Shown: positions 36,632 to 47,165 of the stretch, piece by piece
How the letters are laid out: each line of letters starts with the position of its first letter
Position numbering within the stretch: the stretch's first letter is position 1
NCBI RefSeq assembly: GCF_002865645.1
Contig: NW_020194555.1
Location: 868,001-932,000 of the forward strand
DNA from: Hyaloscypha bicolor E
Taxonomy: Eukaryota; Ascomycota; Leotiomycetes; Helotiales; Hyaloscyphaceae
DNA length: 64,000 bases
Direction of reading: 5' to 3'
Position numbers and translations under genes: made by a program
Notes under the pieces: generated by a model
Seen by the model: only the letters and a program-made list of their open reading frames with translations
The model's database searches: none
Told to the model about the DNA's origin: nothing

Positions 36632-37061
36632 AGCGGGTTTAATCTTTTTGAAACCTTCTAGAAAAAATTTGCTCACCGATGTATAATCTCAATTACATCT
36701 CAAAACTATGCTCATGAAGTTCATCTGAAGTGAAGTTTGAGAAGTAATATCCGCTGAGCAGATCGTTCTTGGTTGAAATTGGGATCCGTTACGAACGTAT
36801 ATTTTCTTCGAGGTGGACTTTGTCCGTCAAAGACATTGCCCCACGGTGCATCTTAGGTGTGTGAAACATGTGGTTCTTTCTTACAAATGTGCAAGGATAA
36901 TCGGGCTTGAAATTCTCGGCTCCACCACCATGTTCTTCTTCAAAGTTCGTGCGATCATGCTCGCACCAATATACACCCCTGGTATATTAGTGCGGATGAG
37001 CAATACGGTCGCAATACGGTCGCCCTTGTTCCCTAACAAAAAAAATCTAGAGGTTTTAATA

Positions 37062-39656
37062 GTCGGACTTAACGTCGCACTAAAGGGGCCCTACCCTTTA
37101 GTCGGGGAAAGCGATGTATCCCGGGAAAGCGAAGTGTCCCGCACCACACCAAAATTACTATGCGACCGTAGACAATAATTAGGCACCACACAACAGATAA
37201 TCCCCTAAATTATAGGTAATTAAAGATATAATATTCTATTACTCAAATGCTACAAAATCTGTATTTTGAGCTATAGAATCAGTTAATATTACTAATCTGG
37301 GTAGTAAAGAATATAGATCTACCTCCTCCCCACCTACCCCTCTATTTATATCCCCTCTTGACCCTCCTACCTCCTGATCTGATCCCTTAGATTCCTCTAA
37401 TATCGCCCGTATATATAATTAGCTAAGAGAGTTCCCCTTTACCCGGTAAGCTTGTTCAGATGCGAGTATTACAGGATTAATAGGGATATCGGTAAAGATT
37501 ACGGGATCTTCGGCCTGTATATAATCGAATTCAGCTTGCTTCTTAGCTACCTTATCATAAAGTAATTAGTATTTAATTCGAATAGCTTCAAGCTCGCTTT
37601 CCGTAGGTTCGTTTTGGGGATCGCGAATTAGTATTAGGAGCTCGGAAGGAATAATTATATCGGTTCCAAGGACTTGCTTCTTTGCTTGTGCCTCCAGATC
37701 TCTCACTCTCTTCTTCCTCTCTCTCTACCGCTCGTATAGCGATTCCTACTCTTTTGAGAGCTTCCTTTTCAGCTAATTCAGCCTTTGCGAGCTGTCTTTT
37801 GGCCTTCTTTAGCTCCTCCTCTGCTACGTTCCTCACTTTAATCTTCTTCTTTTCCAGAGTATCAGATATATTTAACCACCTCCCTCTTTGGAAACTAAGC
37901 CGTACGTTTAGCTTAGCCTTATAACGTTTAACCTGTGCCTTGCGAGTATTCTGGGCATCTAGCTCTTATAAACTTCCAAGCATTAGGTGGTTCTTGGTAG
38001 CCTTAATCATAACTAAATACTCTTTGCAAGGGGAGAAGCTTAAAGCATCCAGAATCTTGTTATTGAGATTATTGAGCCGTAGAATGCATTCGTTATATAA
38101 AGAAGGAGGTTTTGGAAGGGTAGGTAATTAGTATTCGTAAACAGGAGCAGGAGCAGAAGCAGGCATAGTAAATCATACGTTTTCTGTATCCGATTCAGTT
38201 TCCGATTCAGATCCAAACTCCAGAAATTAAAGGCCAGTATCTTTCCTTCTCTTTTTACTATACTTCTTAAGCTTTCTCTATATTACTTTAAAACTAATAG
38301 GCCAAATTCCAGTATTCTAAAAGGCGTATTTAATTATACGAATAGTAAATATCTTCTCCCTTATTCCAGGAAGATCGCAAAAGAAGTACTAGATATTATA
38401 TTCCGGCTTATATAAGCAAATCGCATTTATAATATTAACTTATTAGTAGTATTTCCATTCCCTAAAAATACTAATATTATACGGTTAAAGTAAGTGGGTT
38501 TAGTAAGAGGGGAATTAGACGATTTATATCTTATTAAATATAGCTTTTAAGATAAAATTATTCGCTTAGTAGCAAGTTACTCCGTTAATTAAGAGAATAT
38601 ACTATTCCTTATTAGGACCGTAATTATTATACTTAATAAAATAATCTAATTAAACCATACAAATACCCTCGTTTATATATCCTATAGGAGAGACTATAAT
38701 AACCTTATAGCCGGTTATATTTTCGTGGAACCAAGAAACCATAATTATAACTCCAGGGATAATTACTACTAGAGGAATTGCTTTACTATCTATAGATATA
38801 TACTCAATTATTATAAGAGATATGCGATTTTCTGGTATTCCTGTATATATCTCCTTAATTCTAATTAGAATAACTACTTCCTCTCCTATAGGCATACAAA
38901 TTCGTACTCCTTTCTCGTCCATATTATATATCCGATCCCCATAGCATAATCCAGTTTCCTCTAATACCAGACGATATTTAGTTTCAAACCAGTCGCATAG
39001 GCTCTGTTCGGTATAGAGATCGATATAGTAGCTCGTAATAGGCTTTGTCTTAATTATATAGAGTTCTGGAGTATTCTTTAGCTATTGAGAGAACCACTTC
39101 CAAGATAGAGCCGTTTTATTATCCTCTGTTTATATCCACATTATACAGTTATATATTATTTGCTTTATAGCTCCCTTCCCTCCATTAATCGCATATAATA
39201 CCGTATACTAAATCAATGCCTCGTATTAATTAGGACAGAGGATCTTGTTCTGCCCCCCCTTTTGCACTCTTACTATCCCTATCTTCTTCCTCTCTCTCTG
39301 CCACGCTTTCCTTACTATATCTTTATTTCGTATGCAATACGTACGTACTATAGTCGCAGGAGTCTCTTCTGGATTAGCCTTGAGGAACTGAATAGCCTTA
39401 CGGAGCTTATCCTTCTCTGGCATATTACGGAGAAGCGTATTCTTGGGGAAGTCACTTAGGCGAGCCATTGCTATCGAATTTGACAGATTTTCAGGGTAAT
39501 TTGGGCTAGTAGTGATCAAATTAATTAATTTTCACTATGGGTATTCCATATAAATTAGAAATTTTTGTAATCGGTGCGGGACACTTCGCTTTCCCGGGAC
39601 ACATCGCTTTCCCCGACTAAAGGGTAGGGCCCCTTTAGCGCGACGTTAAGTCCGAC
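37062..39656 (-). mobile_element. pogo/Fot1-like DNA transposon with long inverted repeats
   Basis: A 2595-base element bounded by terminal inverted repeats of about 85 bases that differ at only two positions. Both ends start GTCGGACTTAACGTCGC and are flanked by TA (37060-37061 and 39657-39658), the target site of the Tc1/mariner/pogo superfamily. The inverted repeat itself contains a direct repeat (GGAAAGCGATGT / GGAAAGCGAAGT). The body is AT-rich compared with the ends and carries a broken transposase on the minus strand. The two end differences are A/G transitions, as expected from RIP. Confidence 0.85.
37588..39468 (-). pseudogene. degenerate DDE transposase of the pogo/Fot1 type
   Basis: Fragments of one minus-strand transposase inside the element. 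The N-terminus (from 39468: MARLSDFPKNTLL, then KLRKAIQFLKANPEETPATI) is the CENP-B/psq-like helix-turn-helix. A central piece at 38650-38922 includes NMDEKG-like MDEKGVRICMP and IPLVVIIPGVIIM, the first-Asp region of the DDE_1 domain. A C-terminal coiled segment is left at 37588-37836 (EEELKKAKRQLAKAELAEKE). Many stops lie between the pieces, so no active enzyme is made. Confidence 0.7.
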
Positions 39657-40357
39657 TATTAACAACTTCACAAGGTAAAACAGAATCTTGAAACAAAAAT
39701 ATATAGAGGTACGCCCGCCAATTACACAATTTTTAGCTTCTTACGATTTTTAAAATTGTGAACTTGTGGAAGTTATTGCAAAACCGACCGTATCGCTGAT
39801 ACGACTGAACCGGCAGGGACGTAGGGGCTTTGGTGCAGGCCCTGACGCATGATTATTACTGCACCACCACATGTCGCAATTGTTTTTCTAACGAACTTCT
39901 CAAAGCCATCTCCGATTCAATAGGAATACGCAGATAGGGCCCAGAACACCAACATCAGATTTAGAATTTGCCGTTTCAAGCGTACCCGGATTCTTCTTCA
40001 TCTGTAACGTAATAGTTGCAAGTACCTTCGCATGAACTGTCTTCGCAATTCCTGTTTGTAACGTGCTCAAGTAATCAATGCCATGGCCAGCTGCGTTTCG
40101 TAGACCTACTGGACCTAACCTATTCCTTCTAGGAGTTAGCAAATACGTAAAAAGAACTATCCATCAATTTTAAAATGATATTCACAGGACTCGGCACATC
40201 ATCAAAGACGGCGGCACGAGTACAAAGGGGTTAAGCGAGTTTCGGCTGATTAAGTACTCCTACTTGCCTGCGTAAACTTTGAATAGTGATTGAAATATGG
40301 GGCTACTTGGAAGCGCAATATCCTCACAGAGAAGTGGATAAGGGAGCTCTTATTAAT
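39657..40357. other. region between transposon and permease pseudogene
   Basis: No complete gene. A minus-strand frame at 39900-40142 has a protein-like stretch (GLRNAAGHGIDYLSTLQTGI) after a possible acceptor, without any partner exon; it could be another gene remnant. Confidence 0.3.
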
Positions 40358-42308
40358 TTAGTAAATGTACCTGAAATTCAAGTTTTCCCTATCCGTCAAG
40401 TCCCCGAACGCAGATGAATCCAGGTCCCTTTCATATTCCTCCAAGATCTCACGATCAGTTTGACTCCTATCAATTCCCTGCATCGCATCTCTCTTTCCAT
40501 TATTCCTCTTTAGCAGAAACCGTAGTACAAATACGATAGCAACCTCGAGCAGATGCGCAAATATCATGCTCCAGATTCCGAGTGAGTAGGTTGGCGACTG
40601 GCTGGTTTTGTAAAAAATGGCCCGGCAATGTTTCCAACGCAGTACCCGAGGAAAAGCATTGCGTTTGTAACGACTTTCTTGGTATGGCCAGCGATGTTCG
40701 CCGTTTGAAGGGAGAGGAGGACAAATGAGGCGTTGATTGGGCCCGTGAGCTACGGATATGTCAGCAAATAACGTGTTGAAAAGTCGAGAAACGAACGTAA
40801 TAGCATATGAGACGACCAACTCGTTGGTCGAACGGTACGAAGCGTAGTCCGAATGCTCCAGCAATATTTGGGAGAAGGAAGATGATGATCATCACACATC
40901 GATTATTGGGTGGGAGCCGGTCATTCAGGAATACACAGACCAGGATTGAGATAGCAATGAGCACGCCATAGGGTATTTGCATTAGTGTCGTCACCACTAA
41001 AGTGTTCTCAGTATGGTGGGGCAGGCTGAGGGAAGAGTACATACGAGTAGAAAATCCAAACCCTTTGATAATGATAGTTCCAAAATTCGATATCCCTCCG
41101 TTGACGATGCTCTGCATAAGTGCAATGAGAAAGAACATGTACAGCTTGTAATCCAGGAACGCCTCCTTGATTTGGTAAGGCTTCAGAGTCTTGTTTTCGA
41201 CGCCAGTCTGGTTCTCACGCAATCTCTCAACTGCAATCCTCTTCTCGTGGAGTGTTAGCCGTTTGGCTGTGACCGGACTGTCCGGTACCAGGAAGAACAT
41301 AACCACACCCCAGATGCAACACAAAGCGCCTATGATCAGGAACTCGTATTTTCAACTTGGGAGGGAGCCCCTGATATTGCCGATTCCGTACCCGAGAAGC
41401 CCACCGAGGGCGACACCAACGCCATTTGCGGTGTACCAAAGTCCAATCTTGATGGGTTGCTGTCTTCTCGTGCTGGCGGAAGATTTCTGAGTTAGCATTA
41501 CTTCTTTCAGGTAGATTTAAGAGAACTAGATTTGATTTAAGAGCAGCTGACATCGTTTGGGAGGGGAATCGTGTTTCACGGCTCCCGAAACGTTCTGGAA
41601 GGAGCAGAACTGGGTCGGGGAATACCTACTACCACATGCTAGTGATGAGCATGAACGCTGGGTCGGCACAAGCCTCTGCGGCTCCGCTGAGAGCACGGAG
41701 GGCTGCTAGCTCTGCGAAGTTCCTAGCACAGGCTTGCAACATGAGGAAGAAGCCCCACATGAAGATGTTGACACCAAGGTATTTGCCGATTGGGAAGCGT
41801 TGAAGTAGGAAGTTGATTGGAAAAGCCCAAGCTAAAAATCCAAAGTAGAAGATGGATGAAAGCCAGCTGTACTCGGTTCCAACAAGGTTGAGATCCTGAC
41901 GGATGTTGAAGATGGCGGCATATGAGAGAGTGGTTTTATCGATCTTCGGGATGTAAGCAACGCTCGTCGACAGCAGACTTTTAAATGGCGTGATAGTACA
42001 ATACTTACATAAAAGAATGCGTAGCAAACCGACAGGTAGGGTAGAATCATCCAATCAATCTTTCTAACCAGTTTTCGTTCCTCGTCTGGATTAATTGCTT
42101 CACGGACATCTGTAGGACTGTTGAATAAAGCCATTGCGGTGTCACCACCTCCGGTAGCAGAGATCTTCCATTTGTGGTGGGGTGCTAGAGATTCGTTTCT
42201 GATTTCAGTGTGGACAATCTCCTGCTTGGGATCACCAAGCTCGACGTCTCCAGGAGATGTTGGGGACGGATTGATAGCTGGAGAAGCACTTCGAGTAGAC
42301 TTCGCCAT
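40358..42308 (-). pseudogene. MFS anion:cation symporter (allantoate-permease type), two lesions
   Basis: A Dal5/Tna1-type permease for small organic anions. The frame starts at 42308 and can be followed through exons joined at about 42009-41945, 41629-41473, 41044-40998 and 40801-40750. Conserved text includes FFYIDKTTLSYAAIFNIRQD, LQRFPIGKYLGVNIFMWG, IGLWYTANGVGVALGGLLGY and TLMQIPYGVLIAISILVC. Two changes break it. TGA at 41352-41354 stands where the family has Trp (LPSWKYEF). Later, a run of six T in GPFFYK (about 40612-40617) needs a seventh to keep the frame into YKTSQSPTYSLGIWSM and the C-terminus. Without correction the product stops about half way. It is next to the aldolase gene and may have been the importer of that pathway; a sequencing error at one site is possible, at both less so. 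Confidence 0.75.
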
Positions 42309-42729
42309 GATTATGAAAAATTATGAAGTGGTTGGTTAGGAAGTAGGTGTCTCGTCGGGCAACCTGTGACTTGGGTAGTTTTGGGTGATGGGGTGCGCTT
42401 TATATCAAAGCCCCAATCCGCAAGCCCTCGCTTGAGAGATATAGGGCGCCCAGTAATCATGATTCTATCTTACTCTGGATTTTAAAATCGAAACATGACT
42501 TCTTCGGATATTGACAATTCGTCAAGACCAAGGTCTAAAGAGGGGTAAACTTACCCCACCCCCCAATCACTAAAACGACGAAACTTGGTAAGACAAAACC
42601 TCTCAAGGAGTTCAAGACGGATACTTATCCGGGACTTGCTCACAAAGGTCACTGCGGCCAAACGATTTGACACCTTCGAGTTTTGTTGAGACGTTGCTTG
42701 AATTAAATGAATTCTGCGATCAGCTACTA
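42309..42729. other. promoter region of the permease / 3' flank of the aldolase
   Basis: 421 bases between two minus-strand genes. No further gene. A TATA-like word (tatatcaaag) lies near 42401 on the plus strand. Confidence 0.4.
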
Positions 42730-43821
42730 TTAAACCTCTTCAAGCTTTTTCATGGCATCCATAGCTACACTCCAGGATTCCCACTCCCCTTTGGGCATTC
42801 TTCCCTTCAATGGGAGTCTCCCACCTTGTAAATTGCCAATCTTTAATACTTGATAAATACCCTCTTTGATACCCACGATCCCCCATTTCCCAACCATTTC
42901 CTCTGCCCGGCTCACAGCAAACTGCAGCAATTGTATCTCACTCAACGCTTCAGGTGTGACGGGACGTTTAGCAGCAAGATCAAAAAGTCGAGACACGGTG
43001 CGAGGATATATAGCTGCAAGACCATCAATCACACCTGCTGCCCCAAACAAAACTATAGGTCCCAACTGCTGCCCAAATCCACTGAATACACGGAATTTCG
43101 AATGATCGATAGTAGGATCTAATGATACTTGTACATGATGTGAGACATTTCCGTGTGACATCTTGCAGCCAACAATCTTCGGGTGAGCGGCAAGTTTGGT
43201 ATACGTTTCGAGGCTGACTATGATATTGTTTGTAACCCCAGGGTAATTGTATCTGAAGGCTTCATCAACACCAGAAAGCTTGGAGAGTGTAGACAAACCT
43301 TACATCAAAATTGGAATTGGGCTCGAATCTGCAACAAGCGTGTACCACTCCTGCAGATTTTCCTGGTTGGCAGCTGCTCCGAAATACCCAGGAGCAAGCA
43401 CGAGGCCCCATTGAGCACCAGCTCTCTCCGCATCAGCCAGCCATTCCAGGGCCTCGTCCACAGAATTTGTCAAAACTCCGGCCATAATCGGATAATCCAA
43501 GAAACCCGCCTCAGTCAGTCCCTTTCGGACTCCTGAAATAAGTTCGAATCGTTCCTCGCGAGAAAGATGAATGGCTTCCCCGGTGCTACCCAAGAGTACG
43601 AGCCCTCGGATACCATTCTTGGCAAGGTGTATGCTGTGTTGAATTTGTGCCTCGATGTCCAGAGGAGCTTGGAGTGCTGGTGGTACTGGCGAGGATTTGA
43701 AGAATGTTGGCACTGGCACAGTGTGAATAGGTTTCTCTGTTGTACGGGTTTGAGTATGAACAATCTTACCTGGAACAAAGACTCCTTCCGGCGGTGCAAT
43801 TGAACTTGTCACGACTGTCAT
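42730..43821 (-). CDS. DHDPS/NAL-family aldolase (2-keto-3-deoxy acid aldolase candidate)
   Basis: Class I aldolase of the dihydrodipicolinate synthase / N-acetylneuraminate lyase family, 346 aa. Exons 43821-43304 and 43252-42730 with a 51-base intron. Active-site segments are present: GLVLLGSTGEAIHLSREER (the GxxGE loop), IYNYPGVTNN (the catalytic Tyr, split by the intron) and IVGCKMSHGN (the Schiff-base Lys). VFSGFGQQLGP and FGAAGVIDGLAA match the later barrel strands. In fungi such enzymes cleave 2-keto-3-deoxy sugar acids to pyruvate plus an aldehyde (the galacturonate pathway aldolase is the best known) or act on 4-hydroxy-2-oxoglutarate. Divergent with the aldo/keto reductase 340 bases away and close to a dehydratase that would make its substrate, which favours the sugar-acid role. 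Confidence 0.85.
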
Positions 43822-44160
43822 GATGAATCAAGTAAGGGGGTTAGCTGCCTGTTGTCGAAATGCCCCTAGGGTTGTACGACGTTTCCTCGGTATTTCTTAT
43901 GTTTAATCCCTAGTAGTTTTTTTCAATGAAAATGCGACATCTCCGTTATAGGAGACAATGACCTCACGTACTGCCAAGAGTGGGTTGTTCCTGCATAAGT
44001 GGGGTGTCGGAAGACGGAAAAGCGACCAAAAGAAATTCCCGGATCCGGCTCCGTGGAGGTGTCTTACGGGCATTTTAGATTTGCATTTTATGTCAACTCC
44101 ATTTTCCAATTCGCGTTAAGAACAATTTAATCAGTTTCTTTGCTTCAAGTCTAAGTCAAG
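43822..44160. promoter_or_regulatory. shared promoter of aldolase and aldo/keto reductase
   Basis: 339 bases between divergent starts. It holds CGGATCCGGCTCCG at 44040-44053, which has two overlapping CGG-N2-CCG pairs, and TCGGAA at 44007-44012 with another CGGAAA just after. CGG/CCG pairs are the usual binding sites of Zn2Cys6 regulators such as the one encoded at 47.2 kb. The assignment is inference. Confidence 0.4.
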
Positions 44161-45338
44161 ATGGCAATGAATCGATCGTTCAAATTGAATTCGGGTTACA
44201 GCATCCCAGCTGTTGGACTAGGAACATGGCAATCAGGCCCGAACGAAGTCAAAGAAGCGGTTGCAGCGGCACTCAAAATTGGGTATCGGCATATCGATGC
44301 AGCAGCAGTGTATGGGAATGAATTTGAAGTGGGAGAGGGAATAAAAGCTTCAGGGGTTGACCGAAAGGATATTTTTGTGAGGCTCCCCCAACAAAATACT
44401 CGAAAACAAAACTGACATTTCGCGAGATCACGGGAAAACTCTGGAACACGGATCATAAACCTGAAGATGTTGAAGCTGCTCTTGATGTGACTTTGAAGGA
44501 TCTCCAAACCGATTATCTCGACTTGTATTTGATCCACTGGCCTGTTGCGTTTCCAAAATCTTCTGAAAGGTTTCCAGTAGATCCAGTCACGGAGCAGATT
44601 TCAGTGATCGATGTACCAGTCGCAGAAACATGGAAAGCAATGGAGGAACTTGTGAAGAAAGGCAAAGTACGAAGTATTGGTGTCAGTAATTTCACTCAGG
44701 CGAAGATTGAATCTCTTCTTACAACGTGAGTTTGGCTCTCTCTTTGCTAGGAATTTCTCTGATCATTATTAGAGCGGAAATCCCACCAGCAGTTAATCAA
44801 ATTGAGGCACATGCGTACTTACAACAACCTAAACTGCTGGAATGGTCAAAGAAGGAGGTAAGATTCTCAAAAGTCCCCTACCTTTCGAACATTCTACTGA
44901 ATAGCAACAGAACATTGTAGTAGCAGCGTACAGTCCGTTGGGAAACAACATCTACAACCTTCCAAGAGCTGTAGATGATCCGACAATCATTAATCTAGCA
45001 AAAGATATGGACAAGCAGCCTGCTCAACTGCTCATCAGCTGGGCCATTCAGCGAGGTACTGTCGTTCTTCCGAAGAGTGTCACTCCTTCTCGGATAGCAA
45101 ACAACTTCCAAGGTAAATCCGGAAATTATGATATTCGTGATTACAGTTTGACAATTTCTTAGATTTTCAACTACCTCAAGAGGTGTTTGAGAAAATCACA
45201 GCCTTGGATAGGCATCATCGTTATAATTTCCCAGCCCGTTTAGGTGTTGATATTTTCGGAGAGGTCAGCGAGGAGAGTTTGAAGAAAAGTGTTGAAGACT
45301 GGAAGGTAGCTCAAAGAAAATTGAAAGCGGCTTCATAA
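44161..45338 (+). CDS. aldo/keto reductase
   Basis: NADPH-dependent cytosolic reductase of 325 aa. Exons: 44161-44376, 44427-44725, 44773-44857, 44911-45112, 45163-45338, all in phase. The catalytic tetrad is visible: Asp in [14 protein letters not shown] with Tyr in the same segment, Lys in ITGKLWNT, and His in [11 protein letters not shown]. Cofactor-binding words [17 protein letters not shown] and [16 protein letters not shown] are present. The family includes glycerol dehydrogenase / glyceraldehyde reductases and galacturonate reductases. Given the neighbours, reduction of the aldehyde released by the aldolase is the simplest role, but reduction of the starting sugar is equally possible from sequence alone. 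Confidence 0.88.
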
Positions 45339-45646
45339 AAGAAGTTTTTTTTTTTTAGCAATATTTTCAATTCAATACATTACCAATCTCTCAGAATTCT
45401 AGCGCCTGTCCCAAAACCTGCTGAAAATCAAGTGGATTTTACCCCGCTATCGCCGCAAATCTACCCCGCCAGGCCCCAACAACTTTTTCTATGCTCTATC
45501 CGGGCCCGATTTCGGACTTAATCCCAGTCTTCCGAACACATTTCGGCTTCCCGGGATATCTATATCCGAAAAGTGAGGGGGGTACATATGGAAGTCTCTT
45601 ATACCGTTACACACCTCACACACCACCACCAACCCCACGAGCCAAG
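45339..45646. other. promoter region of the dehydratase
   Basis: 308 bases between two plus-strand genes. A run of T follows the reductase stop (45343-45357), perhaps its 3' end. The rest is rich in CCG/CGG triplets: TTCGGAC near 45511, TTCCGAA at 45530-45536, TTTCGG near 45541 and the site listed next. Confidence 0.45.
45552..45568. promoter_or_regulatory. CGG-N11-CCG site upstream of the dehydratase
   Basis: CGGGATATCTATATCCG fits CGG-N11-CCG, the spacing of Gal4-type zinc-cluster dimers, and lies 79 bases before the dehydratase start. A candidate operator for a cluster regulator; not proven. Confidence 0.4.
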
Positions 45647-46936
45647 ATGCCAAAAATAGCACAGATCGAGTACTTTCGTGTGCCTCCACGGTGGCTATTT
45701 GTCAAAATCACTGACGATGCGGGGAATATTGGGTGGGGTGAGGCGTCTTTGGAAGGCCACACCCAGGCTGTAGAAGGATGTCTGGATGCTTACATTGAGC
45801 GGTATACCGGGATGGATGCTGAGTAAGTGGTACTTTGCGGCTACGCACGTGACTCAACTGATGTGGTCAGTGATATTGAGCATATTTGGCAGACTACATG
45901 GCGAATTGGGTTCTATAGAGGTGGCCCAGTGTTTATGAGTGCGTTGTCCGGAATCGATATTGCGCTTTGGGATCTGAAAGGTATGAGCCAGAGCAACAAC
46001 ATTGCAATGCAAGTTGACAAAGAACAGCCAGGAAACTGGGAGTACCCATCTATCAATTGATTGGTGGGAAAGTAAGGGATAAGATTAAAGTATATGCCTG
46101 GATTGGAGGGGATCGGCCATCTGATATTACGGCTCAGGCGTGAGTGTTTCCCCATTGATGCTTTGAAGTGAGTGCTGACCATAAACAGTGAAGCAAGGAA
46201 AGCTCAGGGGTTCACCGCAGTCAAAATGAACGGCACTGAAGATCTGGGATGGTTAGATTCTCCTTCTGCCCTAGACGATTGTGTCGAGAGACTCAAAGCA
46301 GTTAAGGCTGTTGGCATGGATGCGGGCATTGATTTCCACGGACGAGTTCACAAGCCCATGGCCAAGCAGTTGGCAAAAGCACTTGAACCTCACCGTCCAC
46401 TCTTCATCGAAGAGCCTCTACTCTCGGAACACCCAGACGCGATCAAAGCTTTATCTCAGCTGACATCTACGCCTATTGCACTTGGAGAGCGTCTTCATAG
46501 CCGATGGGATATTCGCCCTTTTTTGGAATCTGGAGCAGTTGATATTTTGCAACCAGACATCAGTCACTGTGGAGGCATCTCAGAGATGCGACGAATTGCA
46601 GCCATGGCAGAGGCATATGATGTTGCTATGGCCCCTCATTGCCCTCTTGGGCCAATTGCACTTGCGGCAAACGTACAAGTAGCTGCCGCGACTCCGAACT
46701 TTGTGATTCAGGAGATGAGTTTGGGGATTCATTACAATGCTGGGAGCCAAGACTTGACAAGTTACAGCCATAACCCTGAGGTTTGGAAGGTGACAGGAGG
46801 CTATATTGATCTGATGAAAGGACCCGGACTTGGAATAGAAATTGACGAGGAACAAGTAAGGAGGTTGTCCAAAGGAGCCAAGGCTTGGGTCAGTCCGGGC
46901 TTCATTGGACCAGGAGGTGAGGTAAGAGAGTGGTAA
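45647..46936 (+). CDS. enolase-superfamily sugar-acid dehydratase, D-galactonate dehydratase type
   Basis: 381 aa in four exons: 45647-45822, 45871-45980, 46028-46139, 46189-46936. The protein follows bacterial D-galactonate dehydratase (DgoD) along its whole length. N-terminal capping domain: [20 protein letters not shown], then [20 protein letters not shown]. Barrel domain: FTAVKMNG, the metal-ligand and base segment [14 protein letters not shown] (Asp and His), [11 protein letters not shown] (Glu), [12 protein letters not shown] (Glu), [11 protein letters not shown], and the second catalytic His in [12 protein letters not shown]. All expected ligands are in place, so the enzyme should be active, converting a sugar acid such as D-galactonate to its 2-keto-3-deoxy derivative with Mg2+. 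The acceptor of intron 2 must be the inner AG (46026-46027) to keep the frame. Substrate choice within the family remains uncertain. Confidence 0.88.
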
Positions 46937-47165
46937 AACTCTTAGAGTGTGATCAACCCAATTCTAACAATACTTTTGACACTGTTTGCGATATTGAATT
47001 TATCAACCACGTGAGATTCTTAAAAAGGGGGTGGGGCGGGAACGAATCAGGCTTAGTGCCTTTACGAGGATCCTTTTCCGTAGCTTTTATCCGAACGTTT
47101 TCCCCACCTCTTCCATGTTTTGTCTGGCCATAAAGCACTCCAGCCAGACTTCAGACACATACGAC

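Larger units (their letters stand above)
34563..37061. other. gene-poor region with short gene-like fragments
   Basis: No complete gene. Plus-strand frame 34571-34831 (86 codons) starts right after the MITE-like element and has a protein-like C-terminus (FFGALLGYDLYNIKNPRS), but no partner exon is seen. A minus-strand frame at 35169-35414 is equally isolated. Two features listed separately lie inside: C-rich/G-rich repeats at 35590-35785 and a gene fragment at 36205-36631. Confidence 0.35.

Noticed and set aside
32128..40357. Starship-type giant transposon
   Set aside because: No tyrosine recombinase (DUF3435) captain gene is visible anywhere in the window.
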